Source: JBMYTN01 sp049604415 | GTDB lineage: Bacteria; Pseudomonadota; Alphaproteobacteria; Rhodospirillales; Rhodospirillaceae | Length of the DNA: 64,000 bases | Assembly (NCBI GenBank): GCA_049604415.1 | Contig: JBMYTN010000001.1 | Span: 124,001-188,000, forward strand | Reading direction: 5' to 3' | Shown here: piece by piece, positions 1 to 8,403 of the stretch | How the letters are laid out: every line of letters begins with the position of its first letter | How positions within the stretch are numbered: position 1 is the first letter of the stretch | Program-made: the position numbers and the translations under genes | The notes under the pieces: model-generated | The model's input: only the letters and a program-made list of their open reading frames with translations | What the model was told of the DNA's origin: nothing | Databases searched by the model: none

Positions 1-51
1 GGACAGGAAGTGGTTCTGCTTGGCGGAGAAATCGTCTAGGGTGCTGGCCAT
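1..51 (-). CDS. N-terminal start of an unidentified gene, cut by the window edge
   Basis: An ATG at 51 reading leftwards opens a frame that stays open to the window edge and gives MASTLDDFSAKQNHFLS. It diverges from motA, so the 110 bases between them would hold both promoters. A direct repeat of GTGGTTCC lies in that gap. Seventeen residues are too few to identify a family, and no strong ribosome-binding site is visible. It could be chance, but its position facing away from motA is plausible for a real gene. Confidence 0.35.
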   Translation of the reverse strand, partial: MASTLDDFSAKQNHFLS

Positions 52-161
52 GGGAACCGGTCCCATTTCGGTGGTTCCTTTCCAGTGGTTCCTGTCTAGT
101 GGTAAGGGGAGCCCTGACGGATAGAGTCAGATCGTGCTGATGCTTGGGGAGACACTGGCAC

Positions 162-1019
162 ATGCTGGTGATTATTGGGTTTGTGATGGTGTGTGCCTGC
201 GTGGTCATCGGCTATTTGATGGCCGGCGGCAATCTCGGCACCCTATGGCAGCCCGCTGAATTTATTATTATTTTCGGCGCCTCCATCGGCGCGTTCATCA
301 TCAGTAATCCCAAGACCATTCTGGCGGGCAGCATCAAGTCCATTGGTCCGATGCTCCGCGGGCCGCGGTTCAACAAAGCCAGCTATCTGGAACTGCTCTC
401 CCTGCTCTACTCCCTGTTTCGCCTGGCCAAAACCAAGGGCGATCTGGCTTTGGAAAGCCATATCGAGAAGCCGGAAGAAAGCCCGATCTTTCAGAATTTT
501 CCCAATTTCGCCAATGACCATCACAATGTCGAATTTCTCTGCGACTATCTGCGTCTGTTGACCCTGGGCACCAACAACTCCCACGAGGTTGAGACCATCA
601 TCGATGCGGAAATCGAAAGCCATCACCATGAAAACCATGCGGTGGCCATGGCGGTGAACAACATGTCCGAAGGCATGCCTGCCCTGGGGATTGTTGCGGC
701 GGTGTTGGGGGTGATCATCACCATGGGCTCGATCACCGAGCCGCCGGAACGTCTGGGTTATTTGATCGGAGCGGCGCTGGTGGGAACCTTCTCTGGGGTG
801 TTGTTCTCCTATGGCTTCTTCACGCCTTTCGCCAAGGCCATTGAATCGGCCTACAATGCCGACACGGTGTACCTGAATTGCATGAAAAACGGCCTGCTGG
901 CCCATATGCAAGGCTATGCACCGCAGGTGTCCGTGGAGTTTGCCCGCAAGACCTTGCCGCCGAGTGTCCGGCCCTCCTTCTCTGAAGTTGAGGAAACCAT
1001 CACCAATCTGAGCGACTGA
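162..1019 (+). CDS. motA: Flagellar motor stator protein MotA
   Basis: MotA is the integral membrane half of the proton-driven flagellar stator and forms a ring around MotB. The 285-residue product has the expected length and opens with MLVIIGFV, the usual MotA beginning. It continues through four hydrophobic segments, with the conserved PALGIVAAVLGVIITMG stretch of the third helix and GAALVGTFSGVLFSYGF of the fourth. A longer frame begins at a TTG at 144, but the ATG at 162 is preceded by GGGGAGA at a good distance and matches the family start. motB follows after 61 bases, so the two are probably co-transcribed. A second, PomAB-like stator pair lies at 45.2-46.8 kb. Confidence 0.95.
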   Translation: MLVIIGFVMVCACVVIGYLMAGGNLGTLWQPAEFIIIFGASIGAFIISNPKTILAGSIKSIGPMLRGPRFNKASYLELLSLLYSLFRLAKTKGDLALESHIEKPEESPIFQNFPNFANDHHNVEFLCDYLRLLTLGTNNSHEVETIIDAEIESHHHENHAVAMAVNNMSEGMPALGIVAAVLGVIITMGSITEPPERLGYLIGAALVGTFSGVLFSYGFFTPFAKAIESAYNADTVYLNCMKNGLLAHMQGYAPQVSVEFARKTLPPSVRPSFSEVEETITNLSD

Positions 1020-1080
1020 TCCCGGCGTACTGCCCTGGGAGTGGCACAGACCAAAGCTGACAGAGGCTCCATAGCAACCG

Positions 1081-2199
1081 ATGGCCGAACAACCGATCAT
1101 CATCAAGCGGATCAAAAAAGGTGGTCACGCCCCCCATGGCGGGGCTTGGAAAGTGGCCTATGCGGATTTTGTGACCGCGATGATGGCCTTCTTCCTGCTA
1201 CTGTGGTTGTTGAACTCGGTGACCGAAGAGCAGTTGGAAGGCATTTCGAACTATTTCGCCCCAACCGCCATCTCCTTCAGCCCATCCGGGGCCGGTGGTT
1301 TGTTGGGCGGTCAGGTGTTGGGCGATGGGGCCAGCCAGTCCGATAGCGGATCCCCCAGCGTTGACCTAACTCTGCCGCCGCCAACCATTGGCTCGGGCGG
1401 GGATGACTTCACCGACCCGAATGAAGGCTCGGAGGCCTCCGAAGACGGCGCAGACCAGGATGTGGCACAAGGTCAGCAGGATTCCCTACCCGGCACCGCA
1501 GAAGAGGTCGGCGATTTGGCCGGGGCCTCCGAACAGGCTCTTGCGGCCGCTCAGGAAGCGGCTGAAAACGCCGAGTTCGAGGCCACAGCCCAGGAAATCC
1601 AACAAGCCATCCAGGGCCTGCCCGAACTGCAGGCGCTGGGCAAGAATTTGATGGTCGATCAGACTCCGGAGGGCCTGCGGATCCAACTGGTCGATCAAGA
1701 TGGTTTGTCCATGTTCCCCAGTGGGTCGTCCAATCCGGCTGACCATACCCGGCGTTTGCTGGGCGTGGTGGCAACGGCGATCCGGGATCTGCCGAACAAG
1801 ATTTCCGTTGCCGGGCATACGGATAATGTTCCGTTCAACACGGCCAATGGCTATGGCAATTGGGAGCTGTCGGCGGACCGCGCCTTGGCCTCGCGCCGGG
1901 TTTTGTTGGGGGCCGGTTTGGCCGATGGCCGCATCGAGCGGGTCGAAGGCAAAGCATCGATGGATCCCCTGCTCCCGGATAACCCTGGGGATCCACAGAA
2001 CCGGCGCATTACGGTGACCCTTCTGCGCGATCACACATTGTTTGCCCCTCCGGTGGAGTTTGAGCGCCCGGATCCGGGTGCCTTGCCGGGCACCAGCCCG
2101 ACCGATCCCGATGCGGAAGGCGATGTCATCGAGCGTCTGGAAGACCGCCGACGGGACATTCCCTCCATCCTCGACATCCCGGCCTCAGGCCAGCTTTAG
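1081..2199 (+). CDS. motB: Flagellar motor stator protein MotB
   Basis: MotB carries the ion-binding aspartate of the stator and anchors it to peptidoglycan. The 372-residue protein has a basic, glycine-rich cytoplasmic tail, then a single membrane helix starting YADFVTAMMAFFLLLWLL. Asp29 is the expected proton acceptor. A long acidic, Ala/Gln-rich periplasmic linker (about residues 85-185) follows, then an OmpA-like peptidoglycan-binding domain with GHTDNVPF near residue 245 and NWELSADRA. The acidic linker is longer than in E. coli MotB (308 residues). It pairs with the upstream motA. No terminator is obvious before bpt. Confidence 0.95.
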   Translation: MAEQPIIIKRIKKGGHAPHGGAWKVAYADFVTAMMAFFLLLWLLNSVTEEQLEGISNYFAPTAISFSPSGAGGLLGGQVLGDGASQSDSGSPSVDLTLPPPTIGSGGDDFTDPNEGSEASEDGADQDVAQGQQDSLPGTAEEVGDLAGASEQALAAAQEAAENAEFEATAQEIQQAIQGLPELQALGKNLMVDQTPEGLRIQLVDQDGLSMFPSGSSNPADHTRRLLGVVATAIRDLPNKISVAGHTDNVPFNTANGYGNWELSADRALASRRVLLGAGLADGRIERVEGKASMDPLLPDNPGDPQNRRITVTLLRDHTLFAPPVEFERPDPGALPGTSPTDPDAEGDVIERLEDRRRDIPSILDIPASGQL

Positions 2200-2414
2200 G
2201 GTTTCTTAGGCACTAGAGCCCTAATATCCTTAATGAAAATAAGTATTTGCATTGGGGCTCACGGATTTCCATTTGTCTGAAAATGCTTGCCACGACCCCG
2301 GGCGGTCGTACACTCTGAACGAAGTTTGTCAGTCTGATGACGAAATGATCACCGACTTGGCGGACAAAGCGTGGCCTAAAGATTTGTTGGAACAGCCACA
2401 GGAACCGGGAGCCC

Positions 2415-3224
2415 ATGGATCAGGGTCCGATTAAACGGCCTCAATTCTTTTTTACAACGGCACCGATGCCCTGCCCGTATATCGACGGTCGCCTGGAACG
2501 CAAGGTGGTCACTGATATCTCCGGGCCGGACGCCGTGGGCTTGCATGAAAACCTTTCCCGCGCCGGATTCCGTCGCTCCCACACCATTGCCTATGCCCCG
2601 GTTTGCCCTGGCTGCAATGCCTGCGTCCCAGTGCGGATCCGGGCCAAAGAATTCCAACGGCGGCGGACCTTGAACCGGATTTGGGAGGCCAATGGGGATT
2701 TGCGGGCCAAATTGGTTGAAGCCAAAGCCACGGTCGAGCAATTCCATCTGTTCATGCAGTATCAGCAGCACCGCCATGGCGAAAGCGACATGGCACTGAT
2801 GGGCTTTTTTGACTACCGGTCCATGGTCGAGGAAAGTCCCATCGAAACCCAGATGGTCGAGTTTCGGGATGACACCGGGGTGTTGATCGCAGCTTGTCTG
2901 CTGGACAATGTCGCCGATGGCACCTCCGCCGTTTATTCCTTCTTTGACACCACCCTGCCCGCCAAACGTTCGTTGGGCACTTTTATGATTCTCTGGCTGA
3001 TCGAGCATACGGTCCGCTCAGAGCTCGATTTTGTCTATTTGGGCTACTGGATCGAGAACAGTCGTAAGATGGCTTATAAGGAGCGGTTTAAGCCCTTGGA
3101 TCTGTTTGGTCCGGAAGGTTGGACCGATTTTGATGCGCGGACCAAAACCGAGGCCACGGCACCGGATCGGGATCGCAGTCTGGACTTGATCCGGACCTCG
3201 GCTTTTTCCGCAATGCAGCAGTAG
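2415..3224 (+). CDS. bpt: Aspartate/glutamate leucyltransferase (N-end rule)
   Basis: Bpt transfers leucine from Leu-tRNA to proteins with N-terminal Asp or Glu, marking them for ClpS/ClpAP degradation in the cytosol. The 269-residue protein shows the N-terminal Cys-rich region of the ATE family: MPCPYIDGR (Cys20) and the CPGCNAC cluster (Cys64, Cys67, Cys70). The C-terminal part contains FVYLGYWI and MAYKERFKPL, which are conserved in bacterial leucyl/arginyl transferases. The ATG follows GGAACCGGGAGCCC. The gene stands alone between motB and the TRAP operon. Substrate specificity (Leu rather than Arg) is assigned from the bacterial family, not seen directly. Confidence 0.92.
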   Translation: MDQGPIKRPQFFFTTAPMPCPYIDGRLERKVVTDISGPDAVGLHENLSRAGFRRSHTIAYAPVCPGCNACVPVRIRAKEFQRRRTLNRIWEANGDLRAKLVEAKATVEQFHLFMQYQQHRHGESDMALMGFFDYRSMVEESPIETQMVEFRDDTGVLIAACLLDNVADGTSAVYSFFDTTLPAKRSLGTFMILWLIEHTVRSELDFVYLGYWIENSRKMAYKERFKPLDLFGPEGWTDFDARTKTEATAPDRDRSLDLIRTSAFSAMQQ

Positions 3225-3371
3225 AAAACCAACAGAAAACCGGGGCAAACCCCTGATCCCCCTTATTGTTTCCCTTTCATTCACCCCCATATATCCGCCC
3301 GGATCCATCGCGCAGACGCGGTTGACGAACCGCTGCGCGCGCCAACAAGACAAACTCGGAGGAGTTCAGGC

Positions 3372-4469
3372 ATGCAACGTCGTCACTTTCTAACCGGAGC
3401 CGTCGCTGGGGGCGCTGCCCTGGCTGCCGCAGGATCAACCCTGTCCACGCCCGCCATCGCCCAGGGAACCCGGGAATTGAAGATGGTGACCACTTGGCCG
3501 AAGAACTTCCCTGGCCTGGGCACCAGTGCGGAGCGGGTCGCCAAGCGGATCACCGACATGTCCGGTGGCAAAGTGACCGTGAAAGTGTTTGCTGCGGGCG
3601 AATTGGTGCCGCCCTTTGAAAGCTTTGATGCGGTCTCCGGCGGCACGGCGGACATGTATCACGGCGCGGAATACTACTGGCAGGGCAAATCCAAGGCCTT
3701 CAATTTCTTTGCCGCCGTGCCTTTTGGCCTGACCGCCACGGAAATGAGCGCCTGGATCCACCATGGTGGCGGCCAGGCCCTGTGGGATGAACTGGCTGCG
3801 GGCTTTAACCTCAAGAGCATGCTGGTCAGCAACACCGGCGTTCAGATGGGCGGTTGGTTCAACAAGGAAATCAACAGCCTGGAAGACTTTAAGGGTCTGA
3901 AGATCCGGATGCCCGGCCTCGGCGGCGAAGTGCTGCGCAAGATCGGGGCGGCTGCGGTGTCCCTGCCCGGCGGTGAAATCTTCCCCTCCCTGCAGTCCGG
4001 TGCGATTGATGCCACTGAATGGGTTGGGCCGTGGAACGATCTGGCCTTCGGCTTCTACAAGGTCGCCAAATTCTACTACTATCCTGGCTTCCACGAGCCG
4101 GGCACCGCGCTGTCCCTGGGCATCAACCTTGATGTCTGGAACAGCATGAGCTCCGAAGAGCAAGCCATTGTTTCGGCTGCCGCAACCGCTGAGAATGATT
4201 ACGGCTTGGCGGAGTTCAACACCTATAACGGTGACGCTCTGGCCACCCTGATCAATGATCATGGGGTGACCCTGAAAAAGTTCCCCGACGAGGTGATCCA
4301 GGAAATCGGCACGGCCGCTGGCGAGGTGGTCCGGGAAGTTGCCGCAGAAGATGAAATGACCCAAAAGGTCTTTGACAGCTTCATCGACTTCCGCACCAAG
4401 GCCATTGGTTGGGCCAAGCTGTCCGACCAAGCGTTCTGGGAAGCCCGTGGCCTGGATTTCACCTACTAA
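3372..4469 (+). CDS. dctP: TRAP transporter periplasmic substrate-binding protein, TakP-like
   Basis: This is the periplasmic binding subunit of a TRAP secondary transporter, which captures a carboxylate for the DctQM membrane permease. The 365-residue protein begins with a twin-arginine signal (RRHFLTG at residues 3-9, then an Ala-rich core and a cleavage region around TPAIAQG), so it is probably exported folded. GLKIRMPG near residue 178 holds the arginine that usually binds the substrate carboxylate. EWVGPWNDLAFGFYKVAKFY resembles the TakP branch that binds 2-oxo acids or lactate. The ATG follows GGAGG. A terminator hairpin separates it from dctQ, which should keep this subunit in excess. 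The substrate is an inference from the subfamily. Confidence 0.93.
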   Translation: MQRRHFLTGAVAGGAALAAAGSTLSTPAIAQGTRELKMVTTWPKNFPGLGTSAERVAKRITDMSGGKVTVKVFAAGELVPPFESFDAVSGGTADMYHGAEYYWQGKSKAFNFFAAVPFGLTATEMSAWIHHGGGQALWDELAAGFNLKSMLVSNTGVQMGGWFNKEINSLEDFKGLKIRMPGLGGEVLRKIGAAAVSLPGGEIFPSLQSGAIDATEWVGPWNDLAFGFYKVAKFYYYPGFHEPGTALSLGINLDVWNSMSSEEQAIVSAAATAENDYGLAEFNTYNGDALATLINDHGVTLKKFPDEVIQEIGTAAGEVVREVAAEDEMTQKVFDSFIDFRTKAIGWAKLSDQAFWEARGLDFTY

Positions 4470-4516
4470 TCCGCACTCCGATCGCGTAACACATCTTTTA
4501 GGTTGTCAACCAATCG

Positions 4517-4555
4517 AAAAAAGGAAGGTGAGGCCCATCACCTTCCTTTTTTTTT
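4517..4555 (+). terminator. Rho-independent-type hairpin between dctP and dctQ
   Basis: AAGGAAGGTGA (4521-4531) pairs perfectly with TCACCTTCCTT (4538-4548) around a six-base loop. The stem extends with A-T pairs and is followed by a run of Ts. It lies 50 bases after the dctP stop and before dctQ in the same direction. Partial read-through here would explain a high ratio of binding protein to permease, a common arrangement in transport operons. Confidence 0.85.
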
Positions 4556-4646
4556 CCTGTTTATGAGCGGTATAAAGCCTCCTTATTCTTATGGCCTTCC
4601 GATCTGAAGGTCCCCGGCCACTCTGCCGGACGTCAGGAGCTTTTTC

Positions 4647-5252
4647 GTGTCCACCACAGCCCCTTCCCTCGGTGCCCGGCTAATCGCCGGGATTGACCGG
4701 TTTAACGACCATGTTGGTCGCGCCACGGCCTGGTGCGCCATCGCCATGGTCTTGATGCAGTTTGCGGTCGTCGTGCTGCGCTATGTGTTCGGTATTGGCG
4801 TGATCTGGATGCAAGAAAGCATTGTCTATATGCATGCGGTGCTGTTCATGATCGGGGCTGGCTATACCCTGCTCCATGACGGCCATGTGCGGGTCGATGT
4901 GTTCTATCGGGAAATGCCTGGGCGGCGGAAAGCCATGGTCGATCTGGCTGGAGCCCTGGTTTTTGTGATCCCGATTTGCATTTTGGTCATGGATGTGTCC
5001 TGGCCCTATGTCTCCAATTCCTGGAAGGTCCTGGAAGGCTCTAAGGAGACCAGCGGCATTCCGGCGATCTTTTTGTTGAAATCGACCATCCTGGCTTTTG
5101 CGGTCCTGGTCATGCTGCAAGCGCTGTCCATGGCCTTGCGGGCGGTGTTGATCCTGCAAGGGGCCACGCCGCCGGGCAAACCGCTTGATGGAGCCCATGA
5201 AGGCCGCCAGGACATCGACGATCCCGCGCCCAACACGGAGGGCGCCCCATGA
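4647..5252 (+). CDS. dctQ: TRAP transporter small permease subunit DctQ
   Basis: DctQ is the four-helix small membrane subunit that bridges the binding protein and the large permease. The 201-residue product shows four hydrophobic segments and typical family sequence (RYVFGIGVIWMQESIVYMHA, then GHVRVDVFY). The GTG start at 4647 has CAGGAG seven bases upstream. The stop overlaps the dctM start by four bases (ATGA), which indicates translational coupling. The C-terminal 25 residues after the last helix are polar and variable. Confidence 0.92.
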   Translation: MSTTAPSLGARLIAGIDRFNDHVGRATAWCAIAMVLMQFAVVVLRYVFGIGVIWMQESIVYMHAVLFMIGAGYTLLHDGHVRVDVFYREMPGRRKAMVDLAGALVFVIPICILVMDVSWPYVSNSWKVLEGSKETSGIPAIFLLKSTILAFAVLVMLQALSMALRAVLILQGATPPGKPLDGAHEGRQDIDDPAPNTEGAP

Positions 5253-6835
5253 GCGACCTGGTTATTCGCGAAATCTTTGCCCTGGTCATGTTCGCCGGGA
5301 CCTGTGTGTTCCTGATTGCGGGTTTCCCGGTTGCCTTTACCCTGGCCGGGTCTGCCCTGGTGTTTGGGCTGCTTGGGGCTGCGGTCGGCCTGTTTGACCT
5401 GTCCTTCCTGGGGGCCATGCCGCAACGAATCTTTGGCACCATGACCAACGAGGTGCTGATCGCCGTGCCCTTGTTTGTGTTCATGGGGGTGATGCTGGAA
5501 CGCTCCAAAGTGGCGGAAGAACTGCTGGAAAGCATGGGCCGTCTGTTTGGCACCTTGCGCGGCGGGCTTGGGCTCTCGGTCTGTTTGGTTGGGGCCTTGC
5601 TGGCGGCCTCGACGGGCATTGTCGGGGCTACGGTGGTCACCATGGGCCTGCTATCCCTGCCAACCATGCTGCGCCGGGGTTATGACCCTTCCCTGTCTTG
5701 TGGCGTGATTTGCGCGGCCGGCACTTTGGGCCAGATCATTCCGCCCTCCATTGTTCTGGTTCTGTTGGGGGATCAGATTTCCAACGCCTATTCCTCGGCA
5801 CAACGGGATCTCGGCAATTGGTCGCCTGACCCGGTCAGTGTTGGCGATTTGTTTGCTGGGGCGCTGTTCCCGGGTCTGATGCTGGTGGGGATGTATATGG
5901 GCTATGTGGCCCTTATGGCTTGGCTGCGTCCAAGCACCCAGCCCTCGATCAGCCGACCGGAAAACAGCGAAGAGACCGCGTTTGAGGCGTTCTATACCAT
6001 CGCCAAGGCCCTGCTGCCGCCGGTGGTGTTGATCATCGCCGTGCTGGGCTCAATCCTGACCGGCATTGCCACTCCGACAGAGGCCGCTGCGGTTGGGGCC
6101 ATTGGGGCCCTCTTCCTGGCCGGATTGCGCCAAGGCGATGCCTCCGGCCTGCCGATCTATGCCTCTGCCGTGGCGGTGGTCGTGTTGATGGTGCTGACCC
6201 AGACTTTGGATCTGCGCATTGCCCGCGATGAGATCGAACCGATCAACCAATTGGGCATCGCTTTGGCTGGGCTCAGCTGCGCGGTTCTGGCCTGGGGTGT
6301 GATCACCTGCCTGCGCCGGGTCTGGGCCACAGGGGTGTTGCGGGCGGTGATGCTCAACACCACCCAGGTGTCGTCCATGGTGTTTGTCATCATCATCGGC
6401 GCGGGGCTGTTCTCGCTGGTATTCCGCGGCCTGGGCGGCGAAGAGATGGTCCATGACTTCCTGTCCGACCTGCCCGGCGGTGTGTTTGGGGCCATGCTGT
6501 TGGTCATGGCGGTGATGTTTTTCCTGGGCTTTTTCCTGGACTTCATTGAGATCATTTTTGTCGTCGTGCCCATTGTCGGGCCGGTGTTGCTGAAAATGGG
6601 TCTGGATCCGGTCTGGCTCGGGGTGATGATCGCCATGAACCTGCAGACCAGCTTCTTAACCCCACCCTTTGGCTTTGCCCTGTTCTACTTGCGCGGCGTG
6701 GCCCCGGCGACCATCAAAACCATGCATATCTATAAGGGCGTGGCGCCGTTCATTCTGATCCAGGTCCTGGGGCTGATGCTGTTGGCTCTGTTCCCGGAAA
6801 TCGCCACTTGGCTGCCCGATATCATCTTTGGTTAG
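5249..6835 (+). CDS. dctM: TRAP transporter large permease subunit DctM
   Basis: DctM is the ion-coupled translocating subunit of the TRAP system. At 528 residues it is about 100 longer than the usual 425-430. The extra length is an inserted segment between roughly residues 215 and 350 that includes further hydrophobic stretches, a layout seen in the long-DctM subfamily that accompanies TakP-like binding proteins. Conserved blocks include GIVGATVVTMGLLSLPTML, GTLGQIIPPSIVLVLLGDQ and LQTSFLTPPFGFALFYLRG. It starts within the dctQ stop (ATGA). No terminator is evident before modA. Confidence 0.93.
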   Translation: MSDLVIREIFALVMFAGTCVFLIAGFPVAFTLAGSALVFGLLGAAVGLFDLSFLGAMPQRIFGTMTNEVLIAVPLFVFMGVMLERSKVAEELLESMGRLFGTLRGGLGLSVCLVGALLAASTGIVGATVVTMGLLSLPTMLRRGYDPSLSCGVICAAGTLGQIIPPSIVLVLLGDQISNAYSSAQRDLGNWSPDPVSVGDLFAGALFPGLMLVGMYMGYVALMAWLRPSTQPSISRPENSEETAFEAFYTIAKALLPPVVLIIAVLGSILTGIATPTEAAAVGAIGALFLAGLRQGDASGLPIYASAVAVVVLMVLTQTLDLRIARDEIEPINQLGIALAGLSCAVLAWGVITCLRRVWATGVLRAVMLNTTQVSSMVFVIIIGAGLFSLVFRGLGGEEMVHDFLSDLPGGVFGAMLLVMAVMFFLGFFLDFIEIIFVVVPIVGPVLLKMGLDPVWLGVMIAMNLQTSFLTPPFGFALFYLRGVAPATIKTMHIYKGVAPFILIQVLGLMLLALFPEIATWLPDIIFG

Positions 6836-6939
6836 CATCCAGGCTGTGTACAGGGCGCAAAAGGATCTGTAAGCTTTTTCAGCATCTTCCCAAGATTGGT
6901 TGATGTCAGAGATATTTGCTCCCAACCGAGAGGTCCTGG

Positions 6940-7719
6940 ATGCTGCTGCGCACCGTGGCGTTCCTCCGTCTAGTGGTGCTGATGGCCCTTGGTCTCAGCA
7001 TGGCACCGGCATCGGCCTTGGCAGGGGAAACCCTGGTGGCCGTGGCGGCCAATTTCACCAAAGCCGCCAAAGAGATTGCCACGGCCTTTGAAGCAGACAG
7101 CGGTCATCAGGTCCGCTTGAGTTTCGGCTCCACCGGCAAGCTTTATGCTCAGATCGCCCATGGTGCGCCTTTTGAGGTCTTCCTAGCCGCCGATGCGGTG
7201 CGTCCGGCCCTGGCCGAGGAGAACGGTCTCGCCGTCCCCGGCTCCCGTTTTACCTATGCCCAGGGCCGCATCGTGCTCTATTCGCGGGAGGACGGCGTTA
7301 TCGATGCGGCCGGGGAAATCCTCCGCACCCCGGAACGCATTGACCGCTTGGCCCTGGCCAATCCAAAAACCGCCCCCTATGGCGCGGCTGCGATCCAAAC
7401 CATGACCGCCCTTGGGGTTCTCGACGGGCTGCGGCCCCGCTTCGTCCGCGGCGACAGCATCGCCCAGACCTTCCAATTTGTGGTCACCGGCAATGCCCCG
7501 GTTGGCTTTGTCGCCGTCGCTCAGGTCCAGGATCGGGAAGGCGGATCCCGGTGGATGGTGCCCCCGGAGCTCTATGATCCGATTGTCCAAGACGCCGTGC
7601 TGCTCAAGACCGGCGCCGACAATCCCGCCGCCCAGGCTTTTCACCGTTTCCTGCAAAGCGATGCCGCCCGGGAGATCATCGCCCGCAATGGCTATGGCCT
7701 TGATGATCAGGAGCCTTGA
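6940..7719 (+). CDS. modA: Molybdate ABC transporter substrate-binding protein
   Basis: ModA is the periplasmic molybdate (and tungstate) binding protein. The 259-residue product starts with a Sec signal peptide (MLLRTVAFLRLVVLMALGLS, cleavage near ASALAG). It then shows family motifs FGSTGKLYAQI, GAPFEVFLAADAVRPA and PYGAAA. A longer frame opens at a TTG at 6916, but the ATG at 6940 has GAGAGG at the right spacing and puts the signal peptide at the N-terminus. modB and modC follow directly, forming a complete uptake operon. No ModE gene or clear ModE box was seen. Confidence 0.93.
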   Translation: MLLRTVAFLRLVVLMALGLSMAPASALAGETLVAVAANFTKAAKEIATAFEADSGHQVRLSFGSTGKLYAQIAHGAPFEVFLAADAVRPALAEENGLAVPGSRFTYAQGRIVLYSREDGVIDAAGEILRTPERIDRLALANPKTAPYGAAAIQTMTALGVLDGLRPRFVRGDSIAQTFQFVVTGNAPVGFVAVAQVQDREGGSRWMVPPELYDPIVQDAVLLKTGADNPAAQAFHRFLQSDAAREIIARNGYGLDDQEP

Positions 7720-7728
7720 GCAACGCTG

Positions 7729-8403
7729 ATGGGGGAAATGCTCGAAGCGGTACTTCTGACGGCCAAACTGGCGGTGATCACCACGGTGATCTTGTTGCTG
7801 GTGGGAACCCCCATTGCTTGGTGGCTGTCGCAATCCAAGGCCCGCTGGAAGGAACTGGTCGGCGCGGTGGTCGCTCTGCCCCTCGTGTTGCCGCCCACGG
7901 TGTTGGGCTTTTATCTGTTGATTGCTTTGGGGCCCGACAGCCCGCTGGGCCAGGCCGCCATTGCAATTTTTGGCCGCGCCTTGCCCTTCACCTTTGAGGG
8001 GCTGGTGATCGGCTCGGTGATCTACTCCCTGCCCTTCGTCGTCCAGCCGGTCCGTAACGCCTTTGAGGCGTTTGGTGAGCGGCCCCTGGAAGCCGCTGCC
8101 ACTTTGGGGGCCGGGCCGTTTGACCGCTTTTTCACCGTCGCCTTGCCCTTGGCCCGTCCTGGCCTGATGACCGGGGCAGTGTTGGGTTTTGCCCATACGG
8201 TGGGCGAATTCGGCGTGGTCCTGATGATCGGCGGCAATATCCCGGGCGAAACCAAAGTCCTGTCAGTGGCGATCTATGACTATGTCGAGACCCTGGAATG
8301 GCAAAAGGCCCATATCTTAGCCGCCGGGATGCTGCTGTTCTCCTTCCTGGTCATCCTGTTCATGACCGTCAGTGAGCGCCGCCTGCGGAGCCGCCTGAAA
8401 TGA
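7729..8403 (+). CDS. modB: Molybdate ABC transporter permease
   Basis: ModB is the inner-membrane permease of the molybdate importer and works as a dimer with two ModC ATPases. The 224-residue protein has about five membrane segments and the EAA-loop sequence EAAATLGAGPFDRFFTVALP, where ModC docks. It starts nine bases after the modA stop; an ATG at 7738 is an alternative. Its TGA overlaps the modC ATG (ATGA), which suggests coupled translation. Confidence 0.93.
   Translation: MGEMLEAVLLTAKLAVITTVILLLVGTPIAWWLSQSKARWKELVGAVVALPLVLPPTVLGFYLLIALGPDSPLGQAAIAIFGRALPFTFEGLVIGSVIYSLPFVVQPVRNAFEAFGERPLEAAATLGAGPFDRFFTVALPLARPGLMTGAVLGFAHTVGEFGVVLMIGGNIPGETKVLSVAIYDYVETLEWQKAHILAAGMLLFSFLVILFMTVSERRLRSRLK

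Noticed and set aside
243..1115. Long open frame on the strand opposite motA
   Set aside because: It is the antisense shadow of motA, has no family similarity and no ribosome-binding site.
2252..2434. 60-codon frame upstream of bpt
   Set aside because: No family, no ribosome-binding site, and it runs into bpt in another frame.
3435..4430. 331-codon minus-strand frame opposite dctP
   Set aside because: It is antisense to a clear TRAP binding protein and has no recognisable motif.
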